Below are positions 24,117 through 33,622 of a stretch of DNA of 64,000 nt, one piece after another. The position numbers and the translations under genes were made by a program. The notes below the pieces were generated by a model. That model was not told where the DNA came from, ran no database searches, and was given only the letters and a program-made list of their open reading frames with translations. Within the stretch, counting starts at the first letter, position 1. Every line of letters begins with the position of its first letter. Where the stretch lies: contig NZ_CP067341.1 of the NCBI RefSeq assembly GCF_016638705.1, positions 3,475,501 to 3,539,500 of the forward strand. Reading direction: 5' to 3'. The DNA comes from Lysinibacillus agricola (GTDB lineage Bacteria > Bacillota > Bacilli > Bacillales_A > Planococcaceae).

Positions 24117-24653
24117 TTAGAATTCTAGACCTTTGACAGCTGGAATTCCTTCGTCATAATAATGCTTTGTCGCATCGATTGATGATACTAAATCTGCCAT
24201 AGCTACGAGCGCTGGATTTGCGCTACGCCCTGTTACAACTAGATGCATTGTAGATGGACGCTGTTGAATGGCTTCAATGACTTCAGCTAATGGGAGTACA
24301 TCATCAATCGGGAATTTTGTGATAGCAAGCGCATTGTTGAGCTCATCTAATACGAGTACATCAATACTGTCGTCTTGCAGGGCGGCCTTTGTTTTCTTCC
24401 ATGCCTTTGCTAAAGCAGCACGATGCTCCTCAGGCGTTTTTGTCCATGTAAAGCCGATTCCCATTTGCTCCATTTCTACGCCAAGTTTACGAAGAGCAAT
24501 TTGCTCTCCGTATGTACGCTCTGGTGATTTAATGAACTGCATATAACGGACATTGAGGCCACGACCAACTGCGCGTAATGTGACACCAAGAGAAGCTGTT
24601 GTTTTGCCCTTCCCTTCACCTGTATATACTAAAAATAAGCCTTTTCTAGCCAT
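24117..24653 (-). CDS. btuR: Cob(I)yrinic acid a,c-diamide adenosyltransferase
   Basis: 178 residues (CobA/CobO/BtuR family). It transfers the 5'-deoxyadenosyl group from ATP to the reduced corrin cobalt. The P-loop GEGKGKTTA lies at 12-20, with RYMQFIKSPERTYGE, and VLVLDELNNALAI provides the Walker B-like acidic pair. It has the normal length. A small gap (14 bp) separates it from the nitroreductase gene upstream. The order cobA-nitroreductase-btuR matches the end of the B. megaterium cobI operon (from memory), where btuR is the last gene; here cobQ and a methyltransferase gene follow. Confidence 0.95.
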   Translation of the reverse strand: MARKGLFLVYTGEGKGKTTASLGVTLRAVGRGLNVRYMQFIKSPERTYGEQIALRKLGVEMEQMGIGFTWTKTPEEHRAALAKAWKKTKAALQDDSIDVLVLDELNNALAITKFPIDDVLPLAEVIEAIQQRPSTMHLVVTGRSANPALVAMADLVSSIDATKHYYDEGIPAVKGLEF

Positions 24654-24667
24654 TTTTTAAGCCTCCC

Positions 24668-25228
24668 TTAAAGCCATGTTGTTTTTTCTTCAAATGGGGT
24701 ACGTTTCTTGTCTTTAAGCTCCTGCTCTTCTGGATAGCCAATAAAGATTGTTCCTACTACCTTTTGTGATTCACTTGCGCCAATGAATGCATGCATACGT
24801 GGATCATGAACAAGTCCTACACCGCGTGTACGCCATACAAAGCCAAGCCCTAGCTCCTCTGCGGCAAGCCACATGGACATAATGGCACTGCTTACAGCAA
24901 AGACATTATCTGCTGTCGCATCAGTATCGTCTTCCACAATATCTGCCGTTACAACAATGGCAACAGGTGTTGTTTGCACAACCTTTAATGAGCTTTCTAC
25001 TAAATTTGGCTTTGTTGGGAATCGCTCCTGTAAATAAGTACTTGCCATTTCCTCATAGCGTTTCATCGCATCGTCTTGAATAACATAAAAATGCCAAGGC
25101 TCACGCATACGGTCATTTGGAGCATAAGTGGCAGCTTGTAAAATTTGCTCGATTTTCTCTTTTTCAACAGGCTGTGTCGTGTAATTGCGAATCGCACGAC
25201 GATTTTTTAAAGCCTCGATTACTGTCAT
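24668..25228 (-). CDS. Nitroreductase-family flavoprotein in the cobalamin operon
   Basis: 186 residues with the nitroreductase fold: VIEALKNRRAIRNYTTQPVE at the N-terminus (FMN phosphate binding by RRAIR), REPWHFYVI, and the late AAEELGLGFVWRTRGVGL. BluB, which makes dimethylbenzimidazole, also belongs to this superfamily, but this protein is shorter and looks closer to YdjA-like oxidoreductases. It holds the position of the gene called cbiY in the B. megaterium operon (from memory). A role in corrin or cobalt reduction, e.g. making Co(I) for BtuR encoded next door, is attractive but inferred. Confidence 0.85.
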   Translation of the reverse strand: MTVIEALKNRRAIRNYTTQPVEKEKIEQILQAATYAPNDRMREPWHFYVIQDDAMKRYEEMASTYLQERFPTKPNLVESSLKVVQTTPVAIVVTADIVEDDTDATADNVFAVSSAIMSMWLAAEELGLGFVWRTRGVGLVHDPRMHAFIGASESQKVVGTIFIGYPEEQELKDKKRTPFEEKTTWL

Positions 25229-25267
25229 GATGTATTTCCTCCTTATGCGAAAACAAGTTTTATTCCT

Positions 25268-26035
25268 TTATGTAAAGGCCATTCCTTGCTCTTCAAACCA
25301 TTGAATTTTCTCGCGCACATTGACGACTTCGCCAACGACAATCATGGAAGGGTTATGGTAGCCTTCTCGTTCAATAATGCTAGCTATTTCATCAAGCTGT
25401 CCTGTAATAGTACGCTGTTGATCTGTTGTTCCCCACTCAATAACGGCAACTGGAGTAGTTGCCTTGCGCCCATTTTCGATGAGCTTTTTTGAAATATAAG
25501 CAATATTGCCAACACTCATATAAAAGGCAACTGTATCAATACCTGTTGCAAGGGCAGGCCAATTTAAAAAGTCCTGTCCTTTTTCCTCACGACCGTGCCC
25601 TGTTACAAGGGCAAAGCTTGTCGCAAAATCACGGTGTGTTACAGGGATGCCGGCATATGCTGGGGCAGCAATTCCTGCAGTAATACCAGGTACAATTTCA
25701 TAAGCAATACCATGATTTTTTAAGATTTCCGCTTCCTCTGCACCGCGACCAAAAACGAATGGATCGCCACCCTTTAAACGTGTGACAATCTTGCCTTCCT
25801 GCGCTTTTTCGACAAGTAATGAATGAATCTCATCTTGAATTAAGTGATGCTTACCAGGTAATTTACCACAGTACACAAGCTCAGCATCTTTTTTCGCAAA
25901 CTCTAATAATTTCGGGTTCACAAGACGGTCGTATGCAATGACATCAGCCTTTTGAATACATTCGAGCCCGTACACTGTAATGAGCTTTGGATCTCCTGGT
26001 CCAGCTCCAACTAAATACACTATTCCGTCTTTCAT
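25268..26035 (-). CDS. cobA: Uroporphyrinogen-III C-methyltransferase (SUMT)
   Basis: 255 residues of the tetrapyrrole methylase family. It methylates C2 and C7 of uroporphyrinogen III with two SAM to give precorrin-2, the branch point toward sirohaem and cobalamin. Motifs: VYLVGAGPGDPKLITVYGLE at the N-terminus, RLKGGDPFVFGRGAEEAEIL, and ITAGIAAPAYAGIPVTHRDF, which is highly specific for SUMT. It overlaps the sirC-like gene upstream by 4 bp. Single-domain form, not fused to CysG or HemD. Confidence 0.97.
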   Translation of the reverse strand: MKDGIVYLVGAGPGDPKLITVYGLECIQKADVIAYDRLVNPKLLEFAKKDAELVYCGKLPGKHHLIQDEIHSLLVEKAQEGKIVTRLKGGDPFVFGRGAEEAEILKNHGIAYEIVPGITAGIAAPAYAGIPVTHRDFATSFALVTGHGREEKGQDFLNWPALATGIDTVAFYMSVGNIAYISKKLIENGRKATTPVAVIEWGTTDQQRTITGQLDEIASIIEREGYHNPSMIVVGEVVNVREKIQWFEEQGMAFT

Positions 26036-26670
26036 CGCGCTTCTCCCATCAGTATTTGTTGTAAAAATGCTTCACGTCTATCAATCTCTCCATTACGTGT
26101 CCATTCTAGTAAGCTCGGTTCAAGTAATGATTGTAATGCCGCACGTCTTTGCGGACCTTTCTCAAACTTAGCAGCAATCATTAACCGCGCTTGCTGTAGG
26201 AAGCATACATAGTCATCATAAACGGCATCAAATTGCTCTTCGAGGTCCGCTTTGATTTTACGCGCTAGTGCTGGACTGGCACCTGACGTTGATACAGTTA
26301 ACACTAATGGACCACGGCGCACTGTCGCTGGCGTAATAAAGTCGCTCTCAGCCTGCGCATCAGTGCGATTGATGAGCTGCCAATGCTGGGCTGCTTCTTG
26401 TACAGCCTCATTTACTGACGTATCATTTGTTGCCGCAATAATGAGTGATGCATCATCTAAGTCACGCGGTTCAAATTCTTTTTCATGCCACGTAATTTGC
26501 CCGGATTCCGCAAGTGGCACCAATGAGTCATCTAGAGTTGGGCTTACAACGACAATATTTGCTTTAGCTGGAAGCAGTGATGCTACCTTCTGTGTTGCAA
26601 CGTGCCCCCCACCAACAATTACTACCGTTTTATATTCAATATTGATATGAATAGGAAAATAATTAGTCAT
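26032..26670 (-). CDS. sirC: Precorrin-2 dehydrogenase (SirC/CysG N-terminal type)
   Basis: 212 residues. It oxidises precorrin-2 to sirohydrochlorin (factor II) with NAD+, supplying the substrate that CbiX loads with cobalt. The Rossmann motif VVIVGGGHVATQKVASLL (about 14-31) and the conserved LIIAATNDTSVNEAVQ and TVSTSGASPALARKIK are typical of SirC/Met8/CysG-B. The length is like B. megaterium SirC (about 202), which lacks chelatase activity, so chelation is left to CbiX. It overlaps cbiA by 8 bp and cobA by 4 bp, indicating tight coupling. Confidence 0.93.
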   Translation of the reverse strand: MTNYFPIHINIEYKTVVIVGGGHVATQKVASLLPAKANIVVVSPTLDDSLVPLAESGQITWHEKEFEPRDLDDASLIIAATNDTSVNEAVQEAAQHWQLINRTDAQAESDFITPATVRRGPLVLTVSTSGASPALARKIKADLEEQFDAVYDDYVCFLQQARLMIAAKFEKGPQRRAALQSLLEPSLLEWTRNGEIDRREAFLQQILMGEAR

Positions 26671-28030
26671 GATTTTTCACCTTCTTACAAGCTGTTAACC
26701 AGTTGTCAACAAGCTTTGGGTTAGATACAAAATGAAAATGTGTATAGCCTGCTACTAAATTTCCTGCTTGATAGCCCTCTTGTTTATTACCAAAGCGCCC
26801 CTTCGTTTCATAGGCCGGCGTATTGTGTGTGCCGCTATATTTTGAATAGTGGAATTCATGTCCCTTTGCTTCTTCATCTGTACCAATTAAAAAATTATTG
26901 GGTGTGCCAAAAATTTCACGGTAGCCGAGAGCCGCTAGCTTTGTTTGCATCGCTACTTCTCCTGGAATAACACCTACCATGTCATAACAGTCACCATTAC
27001 TATTCGTAATAGCCTCTGTCAAATACATGAAGCCTCCACACTCAGCTAATGTCGGTAAACCTTTGGCGATTGCTTCACGAATAGATTTTTTCACATCGGA
27101 ATTTTTCGCTAATATATCAGCAAATTCCTCTGGGAAGCCCCCACCTATATACAAACCGTCTGCTTCTGCGGGAACAGGCTCATTCGCAAGTGGTGAGAAA
27201 AATTGCAGCTCTGCTCCTTTTGCACGTAGCAACGCCAAATTTTCTTCATAATAGAAGTTAAACGCGGCATCCTTAGCTACGGCAATGCAAATATTTTCCG
27301 ATGGTTGTTCCTCAAATAGTTGCCCGGATTCTTGTAGAACGGGAGCCTTTGTTAATGCAAGCAATTGATCTAAATCAATCGTCTCTGCCATTAAAGAGCC
27401 TAGCTTATCAAAAAATGTATCGAGTTCTCCGCGTTCGATTGCAGGCACTAATCCTAAATGACGACTTGGAATATCAATCCCTTCCTCACGCTTCAAATAT
27501 CCGATAACAGGAATACCACATTCCTGCTCAATTGCAGCCTTCGCAATCTCATAGTGACCGACACTACCAACTTGGTTGGCAATGACACCAACGATATTCG
27601 GTTGATCCGACAACAATTGAAAGCCTTTCACAACTGCTGCTACACTTCGTGCCATACTTGCACAATTGACAATTAAAATAACAGGGCTCTCTGTGACAAC
27701 ACTAATGTCTGCTGCAGAGCCAGCATCCGATAGCGGACTTTTGCCATCATAAAAACCCATAACTCCTTCAATAATGGAAACATCAGCATCTTTACTTGCG
27801 CGCGCAACAATATCACGCACTGCTTCATGTGAAAACATCCAGCTATCGATATTGCGTGAGACCCTTCCTGTAACAGCAGTATGATAAGTAGGGTCAATAT
27901 AATCGGGACCACATTTAAAGCCCTGCACAATTTTGCCCTTTTCTTGTAATGCTTTCATGAGTCCAATTGTAAAGGTTGTTTTACCAACTCCACTACCAGT
28001 ACCAGCAAGTACAAAACGATTCGTTTGCAT
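26663..28030 (-). CDS. cbiA: Cobyrinic acid a,c-diamide synthase
   Basis: 455 residues (CbiA/CobB). ATP- and glutamine-dependent amidation of the a and c carboxylates of (cobalt-)cobyrinic acid. The N-terminal P-loop domain starts FVLAGTGSGVGKTTFTIGLM; the class I GATase domain has LAECGGFMYLTEAI with the nucleophile cysteine near residue 335 and a late HFHFVSNPKLV with the catalytic histidine. It has full length. It sits 11 bp after cbiG in the operon. The CbiA rather than HydA type is inferred from context. Confidence 0.96.
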   Translation of the reverse strand: MQTNRFVLAGTGSGVGKTTFTIGLMKALQEKGKIVQGFKCGPDYIDPTYHTAVTGRVSRNIDSWMFSHEAVRDIVARASKDADVSIIEGVMGFYDGKSPLSDAGSAADISVVTESPVILIVNCASMARSVAAVVKGFQLLSDQPNIVGVIANQVGSVGHYEIAKAAIEQECGIPVIGYLKREEGIDIPSRHLGLVPAIERGELDTFFDKLGSLMAETIDLDQLLALTKAPVLQESGQLFEEQPSENICIAVAKDAAFNFYYEENLALLRAKGAELQFFSPLANEPVPAEADGLYIGGGFPEEFADILAKNSDVKKSIREAIAKGLPTLAECGGFMYLTEAITNSNGDCYDMVGVIPGEVAMQTKLAALGYREIFGTPNNFLIGTDEEAKGHEFHYSKYSGTHNTPAYETKGRFGNKQEGYQAGNLVAGYTHFHFVSNPKLVDNWLTACKKVKNHD

Positions 28031-28041
28031 AGGCTTCCTCC

Positions 28042-29163
28042 TTAAAATGTTAATCTAGCAACAGAGATAGTAGCATTGCCCGATTTTTTCTTTTCTAGCA
28101 CAAGTGACTCCACCTGCGCATAACGCATTGCTGCAGGCTCACTCACTCCGTATGCTCCTGTATATTTAAAAACGGTTTCCGAAGGTGATGGGAAATCAAT
28201 TTCATTTAATTCCTCCGGTGAATATGTTACAAATTCCCAATCGTATTTCTTTGTTATTTCTAGGAAGCATTGCTCGTCCTTCTTTAAATCAATCGTGCAT
28301 AGCGCTTTAACACTTTTTTTCGAAAGCTTTAGCTCCGCAAGGGTTTCATCAATGACTTGCTCAATTTCTTCCACAGATGTCCCACGATTACAGCCCATGC
28401 CAAGCACGACCGATTTTGGTCGATAAATGACACCATTTTCAAGAAGCACTTCTTCTTCGGGGTCAATGATGCGGTCAGTAATCAGCAATGTCGCATGTGG
28501 TTTCGCTTCTATCGCAGCATATGTTGTCGAGTAAATTTTAATTTGTTCTGGCATCGCTGTGTCACGCATCCACCAGTCACGTTCCCCCGTTTCCTGAACG
28601 ATTGCAACATGCTCCTCGTTGACAACTGAGGCACTTACAGGTGTCAGTTTATCGGCACTATCCCATACCCAGCCAAAACGTGCACCAAATAAATCAACCG
28701 GAATAGTCTTTTGCACATCTGAGGCTGTTGTAATAATTGGATTTGCCCCAAGCGCTGCAGCTACTTCATGTGTTAGCTCATTGGCGCCACCTAAATGTCC
28801 CGATAACACGCTAATAACGTTTTCACCACGGTCGTCAATAACAACAACGCCTGGATCTGTCTTTTTATCCTTTAAAATCGGTGCTATCATGCGGACAACT
28901 GCTCCGAGTGAGATGATTAAAATTAGGCCTTTATATTGCTTAAAAAGAGTAGGCAGCAGTAACCGCACAGTACCTGTAAACATTTGAATATGCTTTTCTG
29001 CTTCATCGCCCTGCTCAAATTTACTCATGTAATATAAGTCGCTCGCAGCAAAAGTATGCTGCAAGCGACGTCCGATTTGAACACCGTGTTTTGTGATGGC
29101 TACAACTGCATAAGGATTTCGTTGATCAACTTCTGGTAATAAACCCTCTTGTAACTCAATCAC
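28042..29163 (-). CDS. cbiG: Cobalt-precorrin-5A hydrolase CbiG
   Basis: 373 residues. In the anaerobic pathway it opens the delta-lactone and releases the C20 extrusion product as acetaldehyde, giving cobalt-precorrin-5B. Three regions are visible: an N-terminal domain; the central CbiG motif VVVIDDRGENVISVLSGHLG and GGANELTHEVAAALGANPII; and the C-terminal CobE-like domain VVLGMGCNRGTSVEEIEQVI. Presence of cbiG together with cbiD and cbiX marks the oxygen-independent route. It overlaps cbiF by 8 bp. Confidence 0.95.
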   Translation of the reverse strand: MIELQEGLLPEVDQRNPYAVVAITKHGVQIGRRLQHTFAASDLYYMSKFEQGDEAEKHIQMFTGTVRLLLPTLFKQYKGLILIISLGAVVRMIAPILKDKKTDPGVVVIDDRGENVISVLSGHLGGANELTHEVAAALGANPIITTASDVQKTIPVDLFGARFGWVWDSADKLTPVSASVVNEEHVAIVQETGERDWWMRDTAMPEQIKIYSTTYAAIEAKPHATLLITDRIIDPEEEVLLENGVIYRPKSVVLGMGCNRGTSVEEIEQVIDETLAELKLSKKSVKALCTIDLKKDEQCFLEITKKYDWEFVTYSPEELNEIDFPSPSETVFKYTGAYGVSEPAAMRYAQVESLVLEKKKSGNATISVARLTF

Positions 29164-29941
29164 TTGTCTTCACACCTTTTCTAAAGCCATGTGTAAAGGA
29201 AGCATCATATAATTTCGAACGATATTGATCCTTATCATGAATAGTCGGATCTAATGCCCAGCCAGCTAAAATCATCGCATGCTTACGAATACCGTTGACA
29301 CGCATTGCTTCATCCAACTCTATTAATGTTGTACGCACGATTTTTTGATCTGGCCAAGAAGCACGTTGAATAACAGCTACTGGTGTATCATCAGCCCATC
29401 CAGCACTCTGCAATTCTTTTACTATTTTCTTCGTTAGCGTTGCGCTCAGGAATAAGGCAATTGTACAATGGTGACTTGCTAAATCGCGTAGTTTTTCAAA
29501 CTCTGGCACAGGTGTACGTCCTTCGGCACGCGTTAAAATAAGTGTTTGTGTTAAGTCAGGAATTGTTAATTCTGCCCCGATTGCCGCTGCCGAAGCGAAG
29601 ACAGAGCTAACACCAGGAATAACCTCATAGCCAATGCCTTCTTTTTTTAATAGGGCCACCTGCTCCATGATTGCTCCATACATCGCAGGGTCACCTGTAT
29701 GCATACGAGCCACTACTTTACCCGCATTAACACGATCTACCATGACCGCTACCATTTCCTCTAAGTGCATACCTGCTGTACGAATGACCTCTGCATCTGG
29801 CCTTGCCTTTGCAATCAGGTCCTCACTTACTAAAGAATCTGTATACATCACAACGTCTGCTGTTTGTAGCATATGTAAGCCTTTTACTGTAATTAAATCT
29901 GGATCACCAGGACCAGCGCCGACAATATATATTTTCTTCAT
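29156..29941 (-). CDS. cbiF: Cobalt-precorrin-4 C11-methyltransferase
   Basis: 261 residues of the tetrapyrrole methylase fold (CbiF/CobM). Motifs: KIYIVGAGPGDPDLITVKGL at the N-terminus, ARMHTGDPAMYGAIMEQV, and a late IQRASWPDQKIVRTTL. The HTGDPA..GA motif distinguishes CbiF/CobM from SUMT (GGDPF.FGRG). It methylates C11 using SAM. It overlaps both neighbours (8 bp with cbiG, 1 bp with cbiL). The crystal structure of B. megaterium CbiF defined the family. Confidence 0.95.
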   Translation of the reverse strand: MKKIYIVGAGPGDPDLITVKGLHMLQTADVVMYTDSLVSEDLIAKARPDAEVIRTAGMHLEEMVAVMVDRVNAGKVVARMHTGDPAMYGAIMEQVALLKKEGIGYEVIPGVSSVFASAAAIGAELTIPDLTQTLILTRAEGRTPVPEFEKLRDLASHHCTIALFLSATLTKKIVKELQSAGWADDTPVAVIQRASWPDQKIVRTTLIELDEAMRVNGIRKHAMILAGWALDPTIHDKDQYRSKLYDASFTHGFRKGVKTSD

Positions 29942-30648
29942 TATTTACGCACCACCATTAATGTTAAATATTCTAAATCGACTCCGTCTAGCTCGCGCAC
30001 ATCCCAAATAATTTCCTCGTCAGACGTTACCTTTGTTACGACTGATGCCTTATCCAGTAAATCTAAATCACGTAGCACCTCAAGCATTAAATCAATAACC
30101 TTGGCTACTTTTATGAACACCACTGCATCGTGACTTTCAATCGCTTCACGCATGGCATCATAGTCATCATGGGCGGGGACAATGGCAACACGGTCATCAC
30201 CATCTGCTAGCGCGATCCCAAGTCGTGATGCAGAACCATTGAACGAAGAAATTCCAGGAACTGTTTGAATTTCAACATCAGGATGCATTTCTTGCATAAG
30301 CTTCATCATATGGATGAACGTACTATATAATAATGGGTCACCTTCTGTAACGAATGCGACATCCTTACCTTCTTTTAATTTTCCATAGACAAGTTCCACT
30401 GATTTCGTCCATTCGCGTTCTAATACAGCCTCATCTTTTGTCATAGGAAATACTAGTCCAAGCATATCCTTTTCTTCTGGGTTAATATAGACATCTACAA
30501 TACGATGGGCATAGCTTTTACTACCTTTTAGTTTTTTCGGATAGGCAATAACGGGCGATTCCTGAATGACGCGGAAAGCCTTAACTGTAATTAACTCTGG
30601 ATCGCCAGGACCTACGCCCAAGCCATATAATATACCTAGATTACTCAT
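29941..30648 (-). CDS. cbiL: Cobalt-precorrin-2 C20-methyltransferase
   Basis: 235 residues (CbiL/CobI). Motifs: [20 protein letters not shown] at the N-terminus, [16 protein letters not shown] (the EGDP..YST variant typical of C20 methylases), and [20 protein letters not shown]. It adds the C20 methyl group to make cobalt-precorrin-3. It overlaps cbiET by 8 bp and shares a base with the cbiF start. Confidence 0.95.
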   Translation of the reverse strand: MSNLGILYGLGVGPGDPELITVKAFRVIQESPVIAYPKKLKGSKSYAHRIVDVYINPEEKDMLGLVFPMTKDEAVLEREWTKSVELVYGKLKEGKDVAFVTEGDPLLYSTFIHMMKLMQEMHPDVEIQTVPGISSFNGSASRLGIALADGDDRVAIVPAHDDYDAMREAIESHDAVVFIKVAKVIDLMLEVLRDLDLLDKASVVTKVTSDEEIIWDVRELDGVDLEYLTLMVVRK

Positions 30649-31861
30649 GATTTTCTTCCTTTCGATATGCAGAAATAATGTAAATCGGATTTAATGGGAC
30701 AAAACGTGTCATATCTAATATTGGTTTACTGCGCGCAAGCTGTGCCTGCAATATGTCTACAGCAAAGCCACAAGACTTAAACGCTTCGACAGCCTTATAT
30801 AAATTTTCAATGGTTGCAGCATTCAATACAATACGACCATTTGGCTTTAAGCGTGTACAGCATAATTGTAATAGCTCCACCATTTCTCCTCCTGTGCCGC
30901 CGATAAAAATCGCGTCCGGATCAGGGAAGTTTTCAAGTCCTGCTGGCGCTTTACTATGAATAGCTGTAATATCTACACGGAACTTTTGTTGGTTTTGCAG
31001 GCAATTTTCTAAATCAGGAGCGTTTTTCTCCACTGCAAATATTTGACCTTCTGGCGCAAGCTTGCCAGCTTCAATCGCCATCGACCCTGTGCATGTACCA
31101 ACGTCCCAAATGATGCTATCCTGTTGTAGCTGCATCGCTTGTAAACTTAAGACGCGAATTTCTTTTTTCGTAATAAGCCCTTTATCTGGCTTGCGCTGTG
31201 AGAATTCTTCATCATCAATACCGAGTGCATAACGTTTCGGCACTGAAGTTTGCTGTAAAATGACAACATTTAATGGAGAAAAATCAGCCATTTCTAATTC
31301 ATTAAGCGAATACCAGCCAAATTTTTCATTTGTACCTTGTAAATTTTCTGCCACAAATGCACGGTATTCTGTCATGCCAAAATGCTTTAAATAACGTGCC
31401 AGCGCGTTTGGGTTATTTTCTGCATCTGTTAGCAGTGCCACTTTCTTTTGACCATCAATACGTTGTGCTAAGCCTTTCATAGAGCGCCCATGAATGCTTG
31501 TTACATAGGCATCTTGCCAACTTTCCCCCATCTTTGAAAAAGCAAGCTGTACTGAGCTCATATATGGGTAAATTTCAATATCTAGCTTTTTCGCTAAATA
31601 ACCACCGATTCCATAAAATAATGGATCACCTGACGCAAAAATAACTGTATTTCTTGTTTCTGTAGATAATCTTTCAACCAGCGCTGAAAGACCACCTTTA
31701 ATCAAAATTTTCTCTCCAGTAAAATTCGGGAAAAATTCTAGGACACGCTCCCCGCCAACAAGCACCTCACAGTCTTCAATCCACTGTACATATTGTCGTA
31801 GCAAGCTTTCTTGTCCATTATCCCCGATCCCAATCAATTTCATTGATCGATGCAATGTCAT
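30641..31861 (-). CDS. cbiET: Fused cobalt-precorrin-6B methyltransferase/decarboxylase CbiET (CobL-type)
   Basis: 406 residues with two catalytic domains. CbiE (about 1-200) is a tetrapyrrole methylase that starts [20 protein letters not shown], with [18 protein letters not shown]. CbiT (about 215-400) is a class I methyltransferase with [20 protein letters not shown] and an [13 protein letters not shown] segment. Together they methylate C5 and C15 and decarboxylate C12. Two starts are possible: ATG 31861, which has AGGAAGGG before it, and the family-typical ATG 31843. It overlaps cbiD by 44 or 26 bp, unusually deep. Confidence 0.95.
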   Translation of the reverse strand: MTLHRSMKLIGIGDNGQESLLRQYVQWIEDCEVLVGGERVLEFFPNFTGEKILIKGGLSALVERLSTETRNTVIFASGDPLFYGIGGYLAKKLDIEIYPYMSSVQLAFSKMGESWQDAYVTSIHGRSMKGLAQRIDGQKKVALLTDAENNPNALARYLKHFGMTEYRAFVAENLQGTNEKFGWYSLNELEMADFSPLNVVILQQTSVPKRYALGIDDEEFSQRKPDKGLITKKEIRVLSLQAMQLQQDSIIWDVGTCTGSMAIEAGKLAPEGQIFAVEKNAPDLENCLQNQQKFRVDITAIHSKAPAGLENFPDPDAIFIGGTGGEMVELLQLCCTRLKPNGRIVLNAATIENLYKAVEAFKSCGFAVDILQAQLARSKPILDMTRFVPLNPIYIISAYRKEENHE

Positions 31862-32951
31862 CAGCCCTTCCTAATAATTGTCCCTGCATCGAATAGATCG
31901 ATGTGGAAAGCGTTAAACCGCCCTTAATGTGATGTAATGATGAATAACAGCAAGCTTCGCATAAGTGGTTGAAGAATGCATCATAGCCCTTTTCTGCCAT
32001 AATTTCTCCGACTTGCGAAGCAGTGTTTGCCTCTCGTACGTTTGTAACGGTTTCTTCATTTGCACCTATATCCACTGCTAATTGAGCTAAAAAGTTAAAA
32101 TCAATAGGAGCACTTTTGGAGTGCACCATCATGACACCTTGTGCCACCTTCGAGAATTTCCCCATCATCCCAACAAGCGATACTTTCTTCATACCGAGTC
32201 GCTTACAATGCTTTAATGTAAAGCCAACAAAATCGCCCATCTCAACGAACGCTTCCTCTGGCAAATCAGGGTATTGTGCCATTGCATACTTTTCACTGCG
32301 TCCACCTGTAGTGACAACTAAATGCTCACAACCAGCCTCTTTTGCAACACTAATCGCTTGGACGATACTGGCCATATACGCGGAACTCGAAAAAGGCACG
32401 ACGGTTCCCCTTGTGCCTAAAATGGAGATGCCTCCAATAATACCAAGTCGCCCATTTAACGTTTTTTTAGCCATTTCCTCACCTTTAGGGACTGAAATAA
32501 CTACGTTAACGCCTCGTTTAATTTGAAATTCGTCAAGTACGCCTTGTACAGTACTATGAATCATCTTCCGTGGTACAGGATTGATGGCTGCTTCCCCGAC
32601 AGGTACTGGTAAGCCGGGCTTTGTTACGCGCCCGACACCAATTCCACCGTCCAGATGAATGCCTGGTATATCCGACCAGCTTACTGTGCCAACAATGAGT
32701 GCTTTATGTGTTGCGTCCGGGTCATCACCAGCATCTTTAATCGTTTCACAGCTAACAGCATCATGCTGAAATGTACATTTTTCTATCGTAAAGGTCGCAT
32801 CTCGCCCAATCGGCAAATGAATGGTACTTGTTTCTTGCTCTTCATTTGTTATTAAGGCAAGTAATGCGGCCTTCGTTACTGCAGTCGCACAGGATCCAGT
32901 TGTATAACCGTGACGCATGTCTTTGGGATCCTTTTTAGGCTTCCGCTCCAT
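31818..32951 (-). CDS. cbiD: Cobalt-precorrin-5B C1-methyltransferase
   Basis: 377 residues, full length for CbiD, an enzyme unique to the anaerobic pathway. The signature N-terminus is [38 protein letters not shown] and [20 protein letters not shown], then [17 protein letters not shown] follow. It methylates C1 using SAM. It shares its first base with the cbiC stop and overlaps cbiET downstream. Confidence 0.96.
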   Translation of the reverse strand: MERKPKKDPKDMRHGYTTGSCATAVTKAALLALITNEEQETSTIHLPIGRDATFTIEKCTFQHDAVSCETIKDAGDDPDATHKALIVGTVSWSDIPGIHLDGGIGVGRVTKPGLPVPVGEAAINPVPRKMIHSTVQGVLDEFQIKRGVNVVISVPKGEEMAKKTLNGRLGIIGGISILGTRGTVVPFSSSAYMASIVQAISVAKEAGCEHLVVTTGGRSEKYAMAQYPDLPEEAFVEMGDFVGFTLKHCKRLGMKKVSLVGMMGKFSKVAQGVMMVHSKSAPIDFNFLAQLAVDIGANEETVTNVREANTASQVGEIMAEKGYDAFFNHLCEACCYSSLHHIKGGLTLSTSIYSMQGQLLGRADDIASINEIDWDRG

Positions 32952-33610
32952 TATTTTTTCGCCTGTTCATCCGCTAAAAGTGAGACAGCATTCAATGCGG
33001 CAACCGTCACTGTACTACCGCCTTTACGACCAACATTTGTAATATACGGAATACCTTCTAGTTTTAGTAGCTCTTCCTTCGACTCAGCAGCTGACACGAA
33101 GCCAACTGGCATACCGATAATTAAATCCGGTTTCGCTAAGCCTTCTTTAATTAAACGAATTAATTCAAGCAATGCTGTTGGTGCATTCCCAATTGCATAA
33201 ATACCACCTTCATGTAATTTAGTAGCCTTTTGCATAGAAATAATCGCGCGCGTTGTGTTTTGTTTTTTGGCTTCAATCGATACGTCTTCATCTGCAATAT
33301 AGCAGTGCAAATCGCCGCCATGCTTTTGGAAACGTTTTTTCCCTGAACCACTTTCGATCATTTGCACATCTGCAATGACATGGCGACCAGCAAGAATTGA
33401 TTTAATACCTGCCTCAAGCGCTCCTGGTGTAATAATAACGCTACGTCCAAGCTCAAAATCAGCAGAAGCATGGATGATACGACGTACTACTTTCCACTCG
33501 TCTTCTGAGAAATTATGCTCGCCCATTTCTTCTGCAATAATGGAGAAACTGTAATCGTAAATTTTATCTGGGTCTACTGTTAATGGTTTGAAATCTGTTT
33601 TAAAGTCCAT
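32951..33610 (-). CDS. cbiC: Cobalt-precorrin-8 methylmutase
   Basis: 219 residues (CbiC/CobH). It moves the C11 methyl group to C12, forming cobyrinic acid. Motifs: RRIIHASADFELGRSVIITP with the catalytic histidine (IHASADF), AIGNAPTALLELIRLI, and GMPVGFVSAAESKEELLKLE. Starts behind AGGAGGC, 12 bp after cbiJ. Confidence 0.96.
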   Translation of the reverse strand: MDFKTDFKPLTVDPDKIYDYSFSIIAEEMGEHNFSEDEWKVVRRIIHASADFELGRSVIITPGALEAGIKSILAGRHVIADVQMIESGSGKKRFQKHGGDLHCYIADEDVSIEAKKQNTTRAIISMQKATKLHEGGIYAIGNAPTALLELIRLIKEGLAKPDLIIGMPVGFVSAAESKEELLKLEGIPYITNVGRKGGSTVTVAALNAVSLLADEQAKK

Positions 33611-33622
33611 CTGGATTGCCTC

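Noticed and set aside
23829..24136. Open frames on both strands encoding 14-residue repeat peptides (GGNTRG.GQNTRA and PKRGYSARFRGYF)
   Set aside because: They arise because the 42-bp repeat is a multiple of three; there is no ribosome-binding site, and the minus-strand frame runs into cobQ. Treated as a DNA repeat, not a gene.
24668..25228. Calling the nitroreductase BluB (dimethylbenzimidazole synthase)
   Set aside because: It is shorter than BluB and I do not see the BluB-specific lid residues; the cluster position alone is not enough.
26740..27930. Multiple ORFs of 68-85 codons opposite or out of frame in cbiA
   Set aside because: Typical shadow frames of a long conserved coding gene.
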